DNA from: Bacteroidota bacterium
GTDB taxonomy: Bacteria > Bacteroidota > Bacteroidia > B-17B0 > Aurantibacillaceae
Direction of reading: 5' to 3'
Assembly (NCBI GenBank): GCA_003153315.1
Contig: PLYA01000098.1
Span: 20,208-84,207 of the forward strand
Length of the DNA stretch: 64,000 nt
Shown piece by piece: positions 8,870 to 17,173 of the stretch. A program made the translations under genes and the position numbers. Every line of letters begins with the position of its first letter. The stretch's first letter is position 1. Under the pieces are notes generated by a model. That model saw only the letters and a list, made by a program, of their open reading frames with translations, made no database searches and had not been told where the DNA came from.

Positions 8870-9739
8870 TTAAATCTTAACTGAAGTCATGGATAAAGAA
8901 CCCATCAATGTTTTATCGTTAAAGAAGCTTACGTTTTCTTTCTCTTCTTTTAAGCCAAGTATATACAGCAGGGGCAAATAATGTTCGTTGGTGGGTATGG
9001 CCAAGGCGGCTGCTTTGCCAAGGGATGTGTAGTTTATTAAGTCTTTGTGGTTATTACTTTCAATTAGTTTTTTAAAAGTGGCGTTCATTTCATTTGCCCA
9101 ATCGTAGCCACCGTTTGGATTTTGCCAGTCTATCATACCCAGGTTATGCACCATATTGCCGCTGCCTATAATAAGCACACCTTTGTTTCGTAACACGCTT
9201 AACTCTTTCGCTAAATCATAATGATATTGTGCAGGCTTGGTATAATCTAAACTAAACTGTATAACGGGTACATCGGCATGGGGGTACATTTGTTTTACTA
9301 CACTCCAGCAACCGTGGTCCAAACCCCATGCTTCATCTAAGCCTACGGTGGTGCTTTTCACTTCCTCTTTTACTTGCTTGGCCAAGGCGGGGTTTCCGTT
9401 GGCAGGGTACTGCACATCAAACAATTCCTGCGGAAAGCCGCCAAAGTCGTGTATGGTTTTTGGCTTTTGCATGGCAGTTACAAAAGTGCCTCGTGTTTCC
9501 CAGTGTGCTGATATGCACAAAATAGCTTGCGGTTTGGGTAAGGCTGCGGGCAAGGCTTTCCATACTTTGCTGTATTCATTATCCTCAATGGCATTCATGG
9601 GGTTGCCATGCCCTACAAACAACAAGGGCATTTTATCAGAATGCGAGATAAAACTATCGGATAGATTTTTTAAATCTTTTAAATTATTCATGGCTAGTAA
9701 ACTTAGTAAAGAGTTTTTTACAAATATTCTTCGTTGCAT
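8870..9739 (-). CDS. LigB/YgiD-type class III extradiol dioxygenase
   Basis: About 289 residues from the ATG at 9739, chosen because MQRRIFVKNSLLSLLA looks like a short twin-arginine (Tat) leader (RRIFVKN). An ATG at 9781 is an alternative. The longer frame up to 9976 runs into a dispersed repeat and is rejected. The YgiD/DODA signature is clear: LLFVGHGNPMNAIEDNEY, ISAHWET, LDHGCWSVV and GSGNMVHNLG, containing the His residues expected to bind the divalent metal. Family members open catechol-type rings (4,5-DOPA dioxygenase), although the natural bacterial substrate is often unknown. The gene stands alone between array A and the dispersed element. Confidence 0.85.
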   Translation of the reverse strand: MQRRIFVKNSLLSLLAMNNLKDLKNLSDSFISHSDKMPLLFVGHGNPMNAIEDNEYSKVWKALPAALPKPQAILCISAHWETRGTFVTAMQKPKTIHDFGGFPQELFDVQYPANGNPALAKQVKEEVKSTTVGLDEAWGLDHGCWSVVKQMYPHADVPVIQFSLDYTKPAQYHYDLAKELSVLRNKGVLIIGSGNMVHNLGMIDWQNPNGGYDWANEMNATFKKLIESNNHKDLINYTSLGKAAALAIPTNEHYLPLLYILGLKEEKENVSFFNDKTLMGSLSMTSVKI

Positions 9740-9796
9740 GCTATTGCAAATAATAGCATAAAGAAGCTGTTTAAATTTCATTTTATAAAAAAAATT

Positions 9797-10075
9797 TATG
9801 CTTTCTTTTTCCTTGACGAAAAAGAAACAAAAAGTCAAGACAAAACGATCTGCAGCGCACAAGGCAAATCTGCTCCGCGTTTTGTCGGGCTTGCGCTCGG
9901 TTTTCAAATTACGCTGGTTACGTAAACCCGGGGCAGGTGTCCACGAACGGAGCGAACTTGAGTGCAGACAAGCCAAGCAGGGTAAGCCTTGTGCGCCAGT
10001 CGGAACGAAAGTTGGCGTTCGTGGTGGCTTTTTGCAATACTTTTTTGCGGCAGAAAAAAGTATTATAAAAAAATC
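9797..10075. repeat. Long dispersed element, copy 1
   Basis: A non-coding block beginning ATGCTTTCTTTTTCCTTGAC. The same landmarks recur in reverse orientation at 48247-48615: the CCTTGACGAAAA start, AAACGATCTGC, CTGCTCCGCGTTT, GTCGGGCT, GTCCACGA, GTGCGCCA and CGAAAGTTGGC. The block is richer in G+C than its surroundings. Short open frames in it on both strands are chance products. It sits between the dioxygenase gene and the infC terminator, where rpmI-rplT would often be found in related genomes. Confidence 0.75.
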
Positions 10076-10103
10076 TGATTAAATTTTAAACAGATTCTAG
10101 GTT

Positions 10104-10138
10104 AAAAAGAAAAAGCCCCACATTACGGTAGGGCTCTT
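10104..10138 (-). terminator. Intrinsic terminator of the thrS-infC operon
   Basis: The minus strand reads AGCCC, a loop, ATGTGGGGCT, and then a T-rich run. It lies 26 bases after the infC stop, so transcription ends without reaching ribosomal protein genes. Confidence 0.75.
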
Positions 10139-10163
10139 GTTTTTTATTTCTTAATTAGAGTGA

Positions 10164-10766
10164 TTATTTTTTCTTAGGGCCAAGTATCATAATCATACGC
10201 TTGCCATCCAGTTGAGGCATTTGTTCAGGCTTTCCAAACTCTTCCAACTCACTGGCAAAACGAAGTAATAGTATTTCACCTTGTTGTTTAAAGGCAATTT
10301 CTCTTCCTCTAAAAAACACAAAGGCTTTTACTTTAAAACCATCTTTTAAAAACTCAATAGCGTGGTTCTTTTTAAAGTTATAATCGTGGTCATCGGTATG
10401 CGGACCAAAACGAATTTCTTTTACAACAACTCTGGAAGCTTTTGATTTAGTTTCTTTCAGCTTCTTTTTAAGCTCGTATAAAAACTTTTTATAGTCTATA
10501 ATTTTGCAAACGGGTGGTACAATCTGAGGGGCAATTTCAACAAGGTCTAAACCTTGTTCTTGTGCCATTTCAATAGCTCTTTTTATGGGATAGACCCCTG
10601 CCTCAATGCCATCACCTACTACACGGACTTCAGCTGCGGTAATTTTTTCGTTAATGCGATGCGCATCTTCTTTTTTAATCGGACCTCTGAATCCGGGTTT
10701 ATAAGGTTTATTTGGTTTTTTAAATGCCGGTTTAAATCCTCCGGGTTTGTTGAATGGTGCTGCGAT
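10164..10766 (-). CDS. infC: Translation initiation factor IF-3, non-canonical ATC start
   Basis: 200 residues when started at an ATC codon at 10766. The first ATG (10568) would remove the whole N-terminal domain ([27 protein letters not shown]). A perfect AGGAGG Shine-Dalgarno lies about seven bases before the ATC, unusual in this AT-rich window where most genes lack one. infC is known to use rare start codons for self-control of its synthesis, since IF-3 itself rejects non-canonical starts; the arrangement here fits that. The linker and C-terminal domain ([36 protein letters not shown]) are complete. It follows thrS by 31 bases in the same operon. Confidence 0.9.
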   Translation of the reverse strand: MAAPFNKPGGFKPAFKKPNKPYKPGFRGPIKKEDAHRINEKITAAEVRVVGDGIEAGVYPIKRAIEMAQEQGLDLVEIAPQIVPPVCKIIDYKKFLYELKKKLKETKSKASRVVVKEIRFGPHTDDHDYNFKKNHAIEFLKDGFKVKAFVFFRGREIAFKQQGEILLLRFASELEEFGKPEQMPQLDGKRMIMILGPKKK

Positions 10767-10797
10767 GTTAACCTCCTGTTTTAGTTTATATTTTTAT

Positions 10798-12759
10798 TTA
10801 TTTTACTTCTTCTTTTAATGTTTCCTTTTTGAAATCGTTTTCGATTTCCTGTTTAATCATGTTAGCAAATTCATCAATGCTGAATATGCCTTCATCTCCC
10901 TTACCGTGCTTACGAACAGCCACTTTTTTCTCACTCGCTTCTTTCTCTCCTACAATAAGCATGTAAGGAATCTTTTTCATTTCATTATCGCGTATCTTCC
11001 TTCCAATCTTTTCGTCGCGATCATCAACGAAGCCACGAATATCGGAATTATTTAATAATTGCAAAACTTCATGCGCGTAGTCGTTAAAGCGTTCGCTTAT
11101 AGGAAGAATAGCAATTTGGTCGGGAGTTAACCAAAGCGGAAAATTACCGCCGCAATGTTCTATTAGTACTGCAATGAATCTTTCTAATGAACCAAAAGGT
11201 GCGCGGTGAATCATCACAGGGCGATGCTTTTGGTTATCGCTTCCGGTATACTCTAACTCAAAACGCTCGGGCAAATTGTAATCAACCTGTATAGTACCCA
11301 GTTGCCATTTTCTACCGATGGCATCTTTCACCATAAAATCCAACTTCGGACCATAGAAGGCAGCTTCTCCATATTCGGTAACGGTGCGCAAACCTTTTTC
11401 TTTGGCAGCATCAATTATGGCTTGCTCGGCTAAGTTCCAGTTTTCATCTGTACCAATATATTTTGCGCGGTCTTCTTTATCGCGTAAAGAGATTTGTGCG
11501 GTATAATCTTTAAAATCTAATGCCTTAAAAACATGCAACACCAAATCGATTACTTTGCAAAACTCTTCGTTTACCTGATCGGGGCGGACAAACAAATGCG
11601 CATCATCCTGAGTAAAGCCACGCACGCGGGTTAAACCATGTAGCTCTCCGGCTTGCTCATATCGATATACGGTACCAAATTCTGCATAACGAACAGGTAA
11701 ATCTTTATACGATTTTGGATGTGCTTTATATATCTCGCAATGGTGCGGACAGTTCATCGGCTTTAAAAAGAACTCCTCATTCTCACGCGGAGTTTTAATT
11801 GGCTGAAAAGAATCTGCTCCGTATTTTTCGTAATGGCCGGAACAAACATAGAGGTCTTTATGCGCAATATGCGGAGTAGCCACCGGCAAATAACCTGCCT
11901 TAAGCTGTGCGCGTTGCATAAATTGAATTAGTCTTTCGCGCAAGGCAGCACCCTTTGGCAACCATAGAGGCAAACCCATACCAACCTTTTCAGAGAAATG
12001 GAATAACTCCAGCTCTTTACCCAGTTTGCGGTGGTCGCGCTTTTTAGCTTCTTCCAGTAAAGCTAAGTATTCTTTTAGTTCTTTATCTTTAGGGAAAGTG
12101 ATACCGTATATGCGGGTAAGCATTTTGTTCTTCTCGTTACCACGCCAGTAGGCACCTGCAAGGTTCATCAACTTAATAGATTTGATGAAGCCGGTGTTTG
12201 GAATATGCGGGCCACGACACAAATCGGTAAAGTTGCCTTGTGTGTAAAAAGTTATTTCGCCATCGGGCAAACCATCTATTAATTCCAGTTTATACTGGTC
12301 GCCTTTTTCAGTAAAATATTTTATGGCATCGGCCTTAGAAACATCCTTACGCACATACTCGCTTTTTTTAGCAGCAAGCTCCTGCATTTTAGCTTCTATT
12401 TTAGGAAGTTCTTCGGGAGTGATGGGTTTATCTCCAAAATCAACATCATAGTAAAAACCATTTTCAATAGGCGGGCCAATACCCAGCTTTACACCAGGAT
12501 ATAAGGCTTCCAATGCCTCAGCCATTAGGTGGGCAGACGAGTGCCACATGGTTTGCTTACCATCGGTATCATTCCATGTAAGAAGGGTTAAGTTGCAATC
12601 TGCGTTAAGGGGGCGTGTAGCATCCCAAACTTCGCCATTAATTTTGGCGGCTAATACGTTGCGGGCAAGCCCTTCGCTAATGCTAAGCGCAACCTGTAGT
12701 GAGGTAGTTCCTTTTTGATATTCGCGAATGGAACCATCGGGTAAAGTTATTTTTATCAT
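10798..12759 (-). CDS. thrS: Threonyl-tRNA synthetase
   Basis: 653 residues, full length. The N-terminal TGS domain (residues 1-60) is followed by the editing (SAD) domain with [11 protein letters not shown] at about 77. The class II catalytic core carries the zinc-site motif [10 protein letters not shown], motif 2 [12 protein letters not shown], and motif 3 near [11 protein letters not shown]. The anticodon-binding domain ends the protein. It charges tRNA-Thr in the cytoplasm. The ATG start at 12759 lies about 44 bases after a TACCTTTG promoter box. It is followed by infC, the common thrS-infC pairing, but the usual rpmI and rplT are absent downstream. Confidence 0.97.
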   Translation of the reverse strand: MIKITLPDGSIREYQKGTTSLQVALSISEGLARNVLAAKINGEVWDATRPLNADCNLTLLTWNDTDGKQTMWHSSAHLMAEALEALYPGVKLGIGPPIENGFYYDVDFGDKPITPEELPKIEAKMQELAAKKSEYVRKDVSKADAIKYFTEKGDQYKLELIDGLPDGEITFYTQGNFTDLCRGPHIPNTGFIKSIKLMNLAGAYWRGNEKNKMLTRIYGITFPKDKELKEYLALLEEAKKRDHRKLGKELELFHFSEKVGMGLPLWLPKGAALRERLIQFMQRAQLKAGYLPVATPHIAHKDLYVCSGHYEKYGADSFQPIKTPRENEEFFLKPMNCPHHCEIYKAHPKSYKDLPVRYAEFGTVYRYEQAGELHGLTRVRGFTQDDAHLFVRPDQVNEEFCKVIDLVLHVFKALDFKDYTAQISLRDKEDRAKYIGTDENWNLAEQAIIDAAKEKGLRTVTEYGEAAFYGPKLDFMVKDAIGRKWQLGTIQVDYNLPERFELEYTGSDNQKHRPVMIHRAPFGSLERFIAVLIEHCGGNFPLWLTPDQIAILPISERFNDYAHEVLQLLNNSDIRGFVDDRDEKIGRKIRDNEMKKIPYMLIVGEKEASEKKVAVRKHGKGDEGIFSIDEFANMIKQEIENDFKKETLKEEVK

Positions 12760-12802
12760 ATTTTATTTTCTCCTACTAACAACGTAGGTTTAAGTTCAGG
12801 TG

Positions 12803-12810
12803 CAAAGGTA
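12803..12810 (-). promoter_or_regulatory. Bacteroidota -7 promoter box upstream of thrS
   Basis: The minus strand reads TACCTTTGCACC, an exact match to the TAnnTTTG -7 consensus of Bacteroidota housekeeping promoters. A T-rich segment (TGTTTTT) lies at roughly the -33 distance. Confidence 0.65.
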
Positions 12811-12895
12811 GGGAATTATCATTTAAAAACAGATTGGGAACTGCCTTTATCAGCTTTTTTTTGCCATTTAAATTTTTTCTAATAAAAAACGCATA

Positions 12896-15427
12896 CTAAT
12901 TCCCCTGTACAGGCGGATTAGTTAAATTAGGGTCTTCTGCTTCTTTTTGTTTTTTGAACTCAAGCTTACCAAACTTATACGTAAAGTTAAGGCCAAAAGA
13001 ACGGTAGGGCAACTCACGCACGTTATATAACGTAAAGTTTGGCCCGGTAAGTTCTGTTTTTTGGTTTACGTATTTATTAAAGGGATTGGTGGTAGTAAAT
13101 GCAATACTTCCCTTCTTTTTAAATAGTTGTATCCTGATGGCAATGTTATAAGTAAAGAACGCAGGCATTTTTCCCTGTACATTAATTCTTTGCGAATTAT
13201 AATTACCAAACAATTCTGTACTTAATATATCAAGTATTTGATAGGAAGCATTGAGGTTAGCACGATAATTAAACCCGCTGATATTGCTGTTAGGTGCAAG
13301 GTTGTTTACTATATAACGTTGGAAACCGGATATATTAGAACGCAGATTAAACTTTTTTGCAATGGGTACAGATACAAATACGTTCATCCCGAAATTATTT
13401 TCTACGCCAATATTCTCTCGGGTGCTTATGGCAACATTGGTATAGGTAGAATCTCCAATGGTATAAGTAGGATAATAACGGGTATACGATTGTATATCCT
13501 GTGTGTTGCCTCTAAAGAAAAGAGCTACATTTATGTTTGCTCCTTTTTCAAAAGACTTGTTATAACCCAGTTCTATATTGTTGGCAAGTTCTGGCTTCAA
13601 GTTAGGGTTACCTGTGGTTATGTTTTTAGGGTCGCTCACATTAAAAAAGGGATTTAAGTCGCTATAATCAGGACGTTGTATGCGGTGCGTGTAACTTATT
13701 TTAAATGTATTATGATTCTTAAAGGAATGAGAAATTACACCCGATGGAACAAACGCATTATAGGGCTGTATGTTTACGGCACTAACGTTTGAAAAAGTGG
13801 CTTTGGTATCTGTATATTCATAACGGCAGCCCGCTTTCATATCCAACCAGTTGAATAATTTAAAAGTGCCTGAAAGATAACAGGCATAAATGTTTCTGTT
13901 ATAGTTAAGTGCCGATGATTGTGTGGTACTGTAGTTATAATTATCCGCTGCTGTATTTAGCAGATACACATCAGATGCACTGTTCAATTGCCGTAATACG
14001 GTTTTAGCTCCGGTTTCAAGGGTAATGTTTTCCGTTAACGGATGCGTATAGTTTATAGAGATATTGGTTTGCTTATCTGTACCCAGGTTTTTTCCGTTAG
14101 AACCTGCAAAAAGAGAATCGGGGTGTATATATTTTTGTGTTTGTCCGTAATTAGAAATGTTATTGGCATCAGAAGCAGTATATAAAACCTCCAACTCCTG
14201 CCCTTCTTTCTTAAAAGTTTTTTTATAATTCAGGTTCCAATCAAACACCTGCGAATTAAAATTGCTGTTTGAATTAACCAGGTTGTTTATATTAGAAAGT
14301 GTATTGCCACTATAATCCTGAATGCTAGTCTCCCGGTTTATGACACCCATGTTGTTATTCCCAAAGTTATTGTAGCTAAAGGCTGCCGTTATATTATCTT
14401 TTGGTGTTATGGCCCAATCAATACTGGCACCTGTTTGAAAGCCTCTTCGGGTAAAATCGCTGGTACCATTTTGATTGAGTTGTGTATTTTGCAGTAGGGT
14501 AGGGTCTTGCGAAGCACGGTTCATGTTGTTTATCGTAGTTGTGTTTATTTGCCCGTTTCCGCTAAAAAAAGCATTAGCTCCAAATTTACCTTTGCGTGCA
14601 CTCAGGTTAAACGAACCATTTTGTAAACGGGTACCTCCGGTTAAAGATACATTGCCATTAATGCCCTGTGCGGTAACTTTTTTTAAAATAATATTTATAA
14701 TACCTCCCGTTCCTTCGGCATCGTATCGGGCACCCGGACTGGTAATAACCTCTATGCTTTGTATCTGACTGGCGGGTATAGACTGCAACACATCCGTTAA
14801 GTTATTGCCAAACACACTCGATGGTTTTCCGTTAATTAAAAAACGTATGTTGGCATTGCCCTGCAATTCTACATTCCCATCCACATCAACCGATACCTGT
14901 GGCACTTTCTTTAATATATCTGTGGCTACTCCGCCCTGAGAGGTTAAATCCCTCTCGGCATTATACACCATTTTATCAATCTTGTTTTCTATAATGCTTT
15001 TCTCACCCTCAACCACAATCTCTTTCAGTTTTATTTGCTGGTTAATCAGCTTAATATCGCCCAAAGCAAGGCTTGCATTGTTTTTATCTACTACAATATC
15101 TGCTTTGGTGGTGGTTTTGTAGCCCACAAAGTAAATCAGCATTTTGTATCTGCCATCGGCAATGCCGGTTAACTTAAATAAACCCTTATCATCGGTAGTA
15201 GTGCCGTTAACCACCTTGTTTTCTTCCTGCGTTTGCAAACTTATGGTGGCATACTCTACCCCCTTGCCGGTAAGAGAATCTATAATCCTTCCGTTAATTT
15301 TGCCCCCGCCCTTATTATCAGACTGTTGTGCAGACAGCAAAAAGCCATTTAGCAGCAACAGAGCTACAAACAGGCTTTTTTTAACCCGTTTAGCTTTAGA
15401 AATAAAGAAAACAAATACTCGGGCCAT
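12896..15427 (-). CDS. Outer-membrane beta-barrel TonB-dependent receptor-like protein
   Basis: 843 residues with a signal peptide ending near LLSAQ (about residue 34). Domains in order: a carboxypeptidase-like regulatory domain (about 42-125, GRIIDSLTGKGVEYATISL), a plug domain (about 140-250, with ILKKVPQVSVDVDGNVELQG and QIQSIEVITSPGARYDAEG), and a large barrel of the OMP_b-brl_3 type to the C-terminus. It belongs to the 'outer membrane beta-barrel family protein' group of Bacteroidota rather than to the SusC group, and no SusD partner is adjacent. The ligand is unknown. It sits alone, divergent from the array-B region. Confidence 0.88.
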   Translation of the reverse strand: MARVFVFFISKAKRVKKSLFVALLLLNGFLLSAQQSDNKGGGKINGRIIDSLTGKGVEYATISLQTQEENKVVNGTTTDDKGLFKLTGIADGRYKMLIYFVGYKTTTKADIVVDKNNASLALGDIKLINQQIKLKEIVVEGEKSIIENKIDKMVYNAERDLTSQGGVATDILKKVPQVSVDVDGNVELQGNANIRFLINGKPSSVFGNNLTDVLQSIPASQIQSIEVITSPGARYDAEGTGGIINIILKKVTAQGINGNVSLTGGTRLQNGSFNLSARKGKFGANAFFSGNGQINTTTINNMNRASQDPTLLQNTQLNQNGTSDFTRRGFQTGASIDWAITPKDNITAAFSYNNFGNNNMGVINRETSIQDYSGNTLSNINNLVNSNSNFNSQVFDWNLNYKKTFKKEGQELEVLYTASDANNISNYGQTQKYIHPDSLFAGSNGKNLGTDKQTNISINYTHPLTENITLETGAKTVLRQLNSASDVYLLNTAADNYNYSTTQSSALNYNRNIYACYLSGTFKLFNWLDMKAGCRYEYTDTKATFSNVSAVNIQPYNAFVPSGVISHSFKNHNTFKISYTHRIQRPDYSDLNPFFNVSDPKNITTGNPNLKPELANNIELGYNKSFEKGANINVALFFRGNTQDIQSYTRYYPTYTIGDSTYTNVAISTRENIGVENNFGMNVFVSVPIAKKFNLRSNISGFQRYIVNNLAPNSNISGFNYRANLNASYQILDILSTELFGNYNSQRINVQGKMPAFFTYNIAIRIQLFKKKGSIAFTTTNPFNKYVNQKTELTGPNFTLYNVRELPYRSFGLNFTYKFGKLEFKKQKEAEDPNLTNPPVQGN

Positions 15428-15542
15428 ACCTCCCTTTACACAAGGGCGGCAAATATAAGCCTGTATTTTGAAAGCGAACTATATACACTTCTTAAGAAAT
15501 GGTAAATCTGTAAATTATTGAATTAGACGCATTTTTTCGGTT

Positions 15543-15658
15543 TTCCAAGCACGGAAAGAAACATTCCAATCACGGAAAGAAACATTCCAAGCACGGAAAG
15601 AAGCATACCAAGCATGGGAAGAAGCATAACAAGCATGGAAAGAGGCATTCCAAGCCCC
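15543..15658. repeat. Array B: about 5.5 degenerate 21-bp tandem units
   Basis: Units start at 15543 and every 21 bases thereafter, with core CCAAGCACGGAAAGAA. Each typical unit contains a dyad TTCC-N6-GGAA. The minus-strand frame through it encodes heptads such as NVSFRDW, but this follows from the period being a multiple of three. The array lies between the divergent genes starting at 15427 and 15725, and a hairpin terminator (15678-15708) follows it on the plus strand. Confidence 0.88.
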
Positions 15659-15677
15659 ATAATTATAAAACATACTA

Positions 15678-15708
15678 AAGAGCCTTGCAGAGATGTGAGG
15701 CTTTTTTA
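15678..15708 (+). terminator. Intrinsic terminator just after array B
   Basis: AGCCT-loop-AGGCT followed by seven T. The loop TGCAGAGATGTG is nearly the loop of the terminator of the 7783-8547 gene (TGCATAGATGTG), in the same orientation relative to the repeat array. Confidence 0.7.
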
Positions 15709-15724
15709 TTTTATATTTGAGGGG

Positions 15725-16405
15725 GTGAAAAGGCTTACTATTATATTGGTTTTTATCTTTCCTTATATTTATGCGCAGCAAACACCTGAAGTTTACTCTG
15801 TTAAGATTGGCAAGTATAAATGTGAACCTAATTATTACAAACACGTTGAAGATGCTTCACAAATTCAATCGGGTAAAATTTACAGAGAATTAGTACTTCA
15901 ACCTGATTCTACTTTTAAAGAAGTTGAGATACCTAATGACACCAATCAGATTTCTTTATATATGGTTGAATGGAGTAAAGTAAATCCCAGTGCTTTTATA
16001 TTCTTTCCAAAACGAATTGATACTATCTTTTATGAGAAAGATGGTAAGAAAATTATAGATGAAATTACAAGTAGGAAATCGTATGGATGTGATTGCCCTG
16101 TAGACAGCATTTTTTCTGATGAAATAGATAAACTAATAAATGGAGTAATTACAATAGAAAATAAAAGTAAAAAGCAAAAATTAATAGAATATAATTTTGT
16201 TGTATTATATGTTGATGGAGAATTAAAACAAAGTTTACACCTGAAAGAAGATAAAATAGCTTCTAATACTGAGGTGTTGCACTTAATAAAAGGAAATAAG
16301 AAAGTCGTATATTTTGGAATATTTGACATCACTTTTACAAATGATACTCGTAAAACTTATAATATTTATGAAGGTTATAGTTGGCGTATTTTATATAAAC
16401 ACTAA
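15725..16405 (+). CDS. Secreted hypothetical protein
   Basis: About 226 residues if started at the GTG at 15725, which gives a signal peptide (VKRLTIILVFIFPYIYAQQ). An ATG at 15614 in the same frame would run through array B and the terminator and is rejected. The mature part is rich in Lys, Glu and beta-branched residues, has a short Cys-containing stretch (SYGCDCPVDS) and no recognised domain. No function is proposed. Array B ends 66 bases upstream. Confidence 0.6.
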   Translation: MKRLTIILVFIFPYIYAQQTPEVYSVKIGKYKCEPNYYKHVEDASQIQSGKIYRELVLQPDSTFKEVEIPNDTNQISLYMVEWSKVNPSAFIFFPKRIDTIFYEKDGKKIIDEITSRKSYGCDCPVDSIFSDEIDKLINGVITIENKSKKQKLIEYNFVVLYVDGELKQSLHLKEDKIASNTEVLHLIKGNKKVVYFGIFDITFTNDTRKTYNIYEGYSWRILYKH

Positions 16406-16415
16406 TTTGCTGTTT

Positions 16416-16480
16416 CGCGGTAGAGATTGTAGTGGAAAACCCACAGCCATAATCGGCGAGGATTTGGAACGGAACGCCCA
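16416..16480. repeat. Short GC-rich dispersed element, copy 1
   Basis: The segment from CGCGGTAGAGATTG to GGAACGCCC resembles a dispersed intergenic element common in Bacteroidota genomes (TAGTGGAAAACCC ... GGAACGCCC). A second, inverted partial copy lies at 30987-31030, sharing GGAACGCCC and an AAAGCCC-type block. Confidence 0.5.
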
Positions 16481-16481
16481 T

Positions 16482-16507
16482 AAAAAAAACCATGCTGTTC
16501 GCATGGG
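16482..16507 (-). terminator. Intrinsic terminator of the 16559-17173 gene
   Basis: A CCATGC-N5-GCATGG stem followed by eight T on the minus strand, about 50 bases after the stop codon. Confidence 0.8.
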
Positions 16508-16558
16508 TTAAACCAACCAAAAAAACTATATATAGTTAAAAACGCTTATATCTTAAAT

Positions 16559-17173
16559 CTAAAGCTCGTCCAGTATAATTTGTTTCTCTATTATTTTAGA
16601 GTAGGTAGAAATACTTATTTCCTTTCTGCCCACATCAAAGCTTAAATAAACCTTCGTGGTTTCCCAAACATCTTTCTCATCGGGCTGTTTGGCATCAACA
16701 CCATTTTGCTGGTACTTTCCATCGCCAAATATTAATATCAGTTTGTTTTTTATATCGGTAGTTTTTAGGTCTTGCGTTTCATCAAACAAGACAATAATCT
16801 TATAAAGTTTGTTTTTGTAGTAGCCTAAATTCAGTTGCTTTACTTTATATTCAAATACGGTTGGCACATCCGTGCCGGTATAGGTGTACCATTTGATACG
16901 GGTATCTTTTTGGGCAGGTGTTTCTTTTAAATTGGCTTTATGTATATCATAAAAAGAACAAAGCTTAAATTTATTAATACCATTCTTTACATCTAAAGCG
17001 GGTATGTTTTGTTGCACTACTTGTGCAAAAGCAATTTTGATAAAGCAACAGATAAGCAAACATAAACCTACTCTAACGTCATTGCGAGCGAAGCGGGGCA
17101 ATCTCTTATTTAATACAGATTGCTTCGTCGTACCTCCTCGCAATGACGGAAAATGGAAAGCTGTTTGAAGCAT
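16559..17173 (-). CDS. Secreted hypothetical protein with REP insertion in its N-terminus
   Basis: 204 residues if begun at the ATG at 17173, whose A is shared with the TAA stop of the upstream peptidase gene (TAATG coupling). Codons for residues about 9-32 are a REP-like palindrome (17077-17148), read as SLRGGTTKQSVLNK...FARNDV, a familiar translation of such repeats. After it comes a hydrophobic segment, VGLCLLICCFIKIAFAQ, which looks like the original signal-peptide core. Removing 72 bases would restore an ordinary leader in frame. A TTG within the hydrophobic part is an alternative start. The rest (LIWFGD-like beta strands, KVYLSFDVGRKEISISTY) matches no family I know. Confidence 0.65.
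   Translation of the reverse strand: MLQTAFHFPSLRGGTTKQSVLNKRLPRFARNDVRVGLCLLICCFIKIAFAQVVQQNIPALDVKNGINKFKLCSFYDIHKANLKETPAQKDTRIKWYTYTGTDVPTVFEYKVKQLNLGYYKNKLYKIIVLFDETQDLKTTDIKNKLILIFGDGKYQQNGVDAKQPDEKDVWETTKVYLSFDVGRKEISISTYSKIIEKQIILDEL
17077..17148. repeat. REP-like palindrome, copy 1 (inside a coding region)
   Basis: 72 bases bounded by CGTCATTGCGAG and CTCGCAATGACG, inverted repeats of each other. Other copies are at 42767-42836 and 54027-54098. The length is a multiple of three, and the element is read through in frame by the gene at 16559-17173. Confidence 0.9.

Noticed and set aside
9740..10082. N-terminal extension of the dioxygenase gene and plus-strand frames in the dispersed element
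   Set aside because: All lie within the long repeat, which reappears at 48247-48615 with the frames not preserved.
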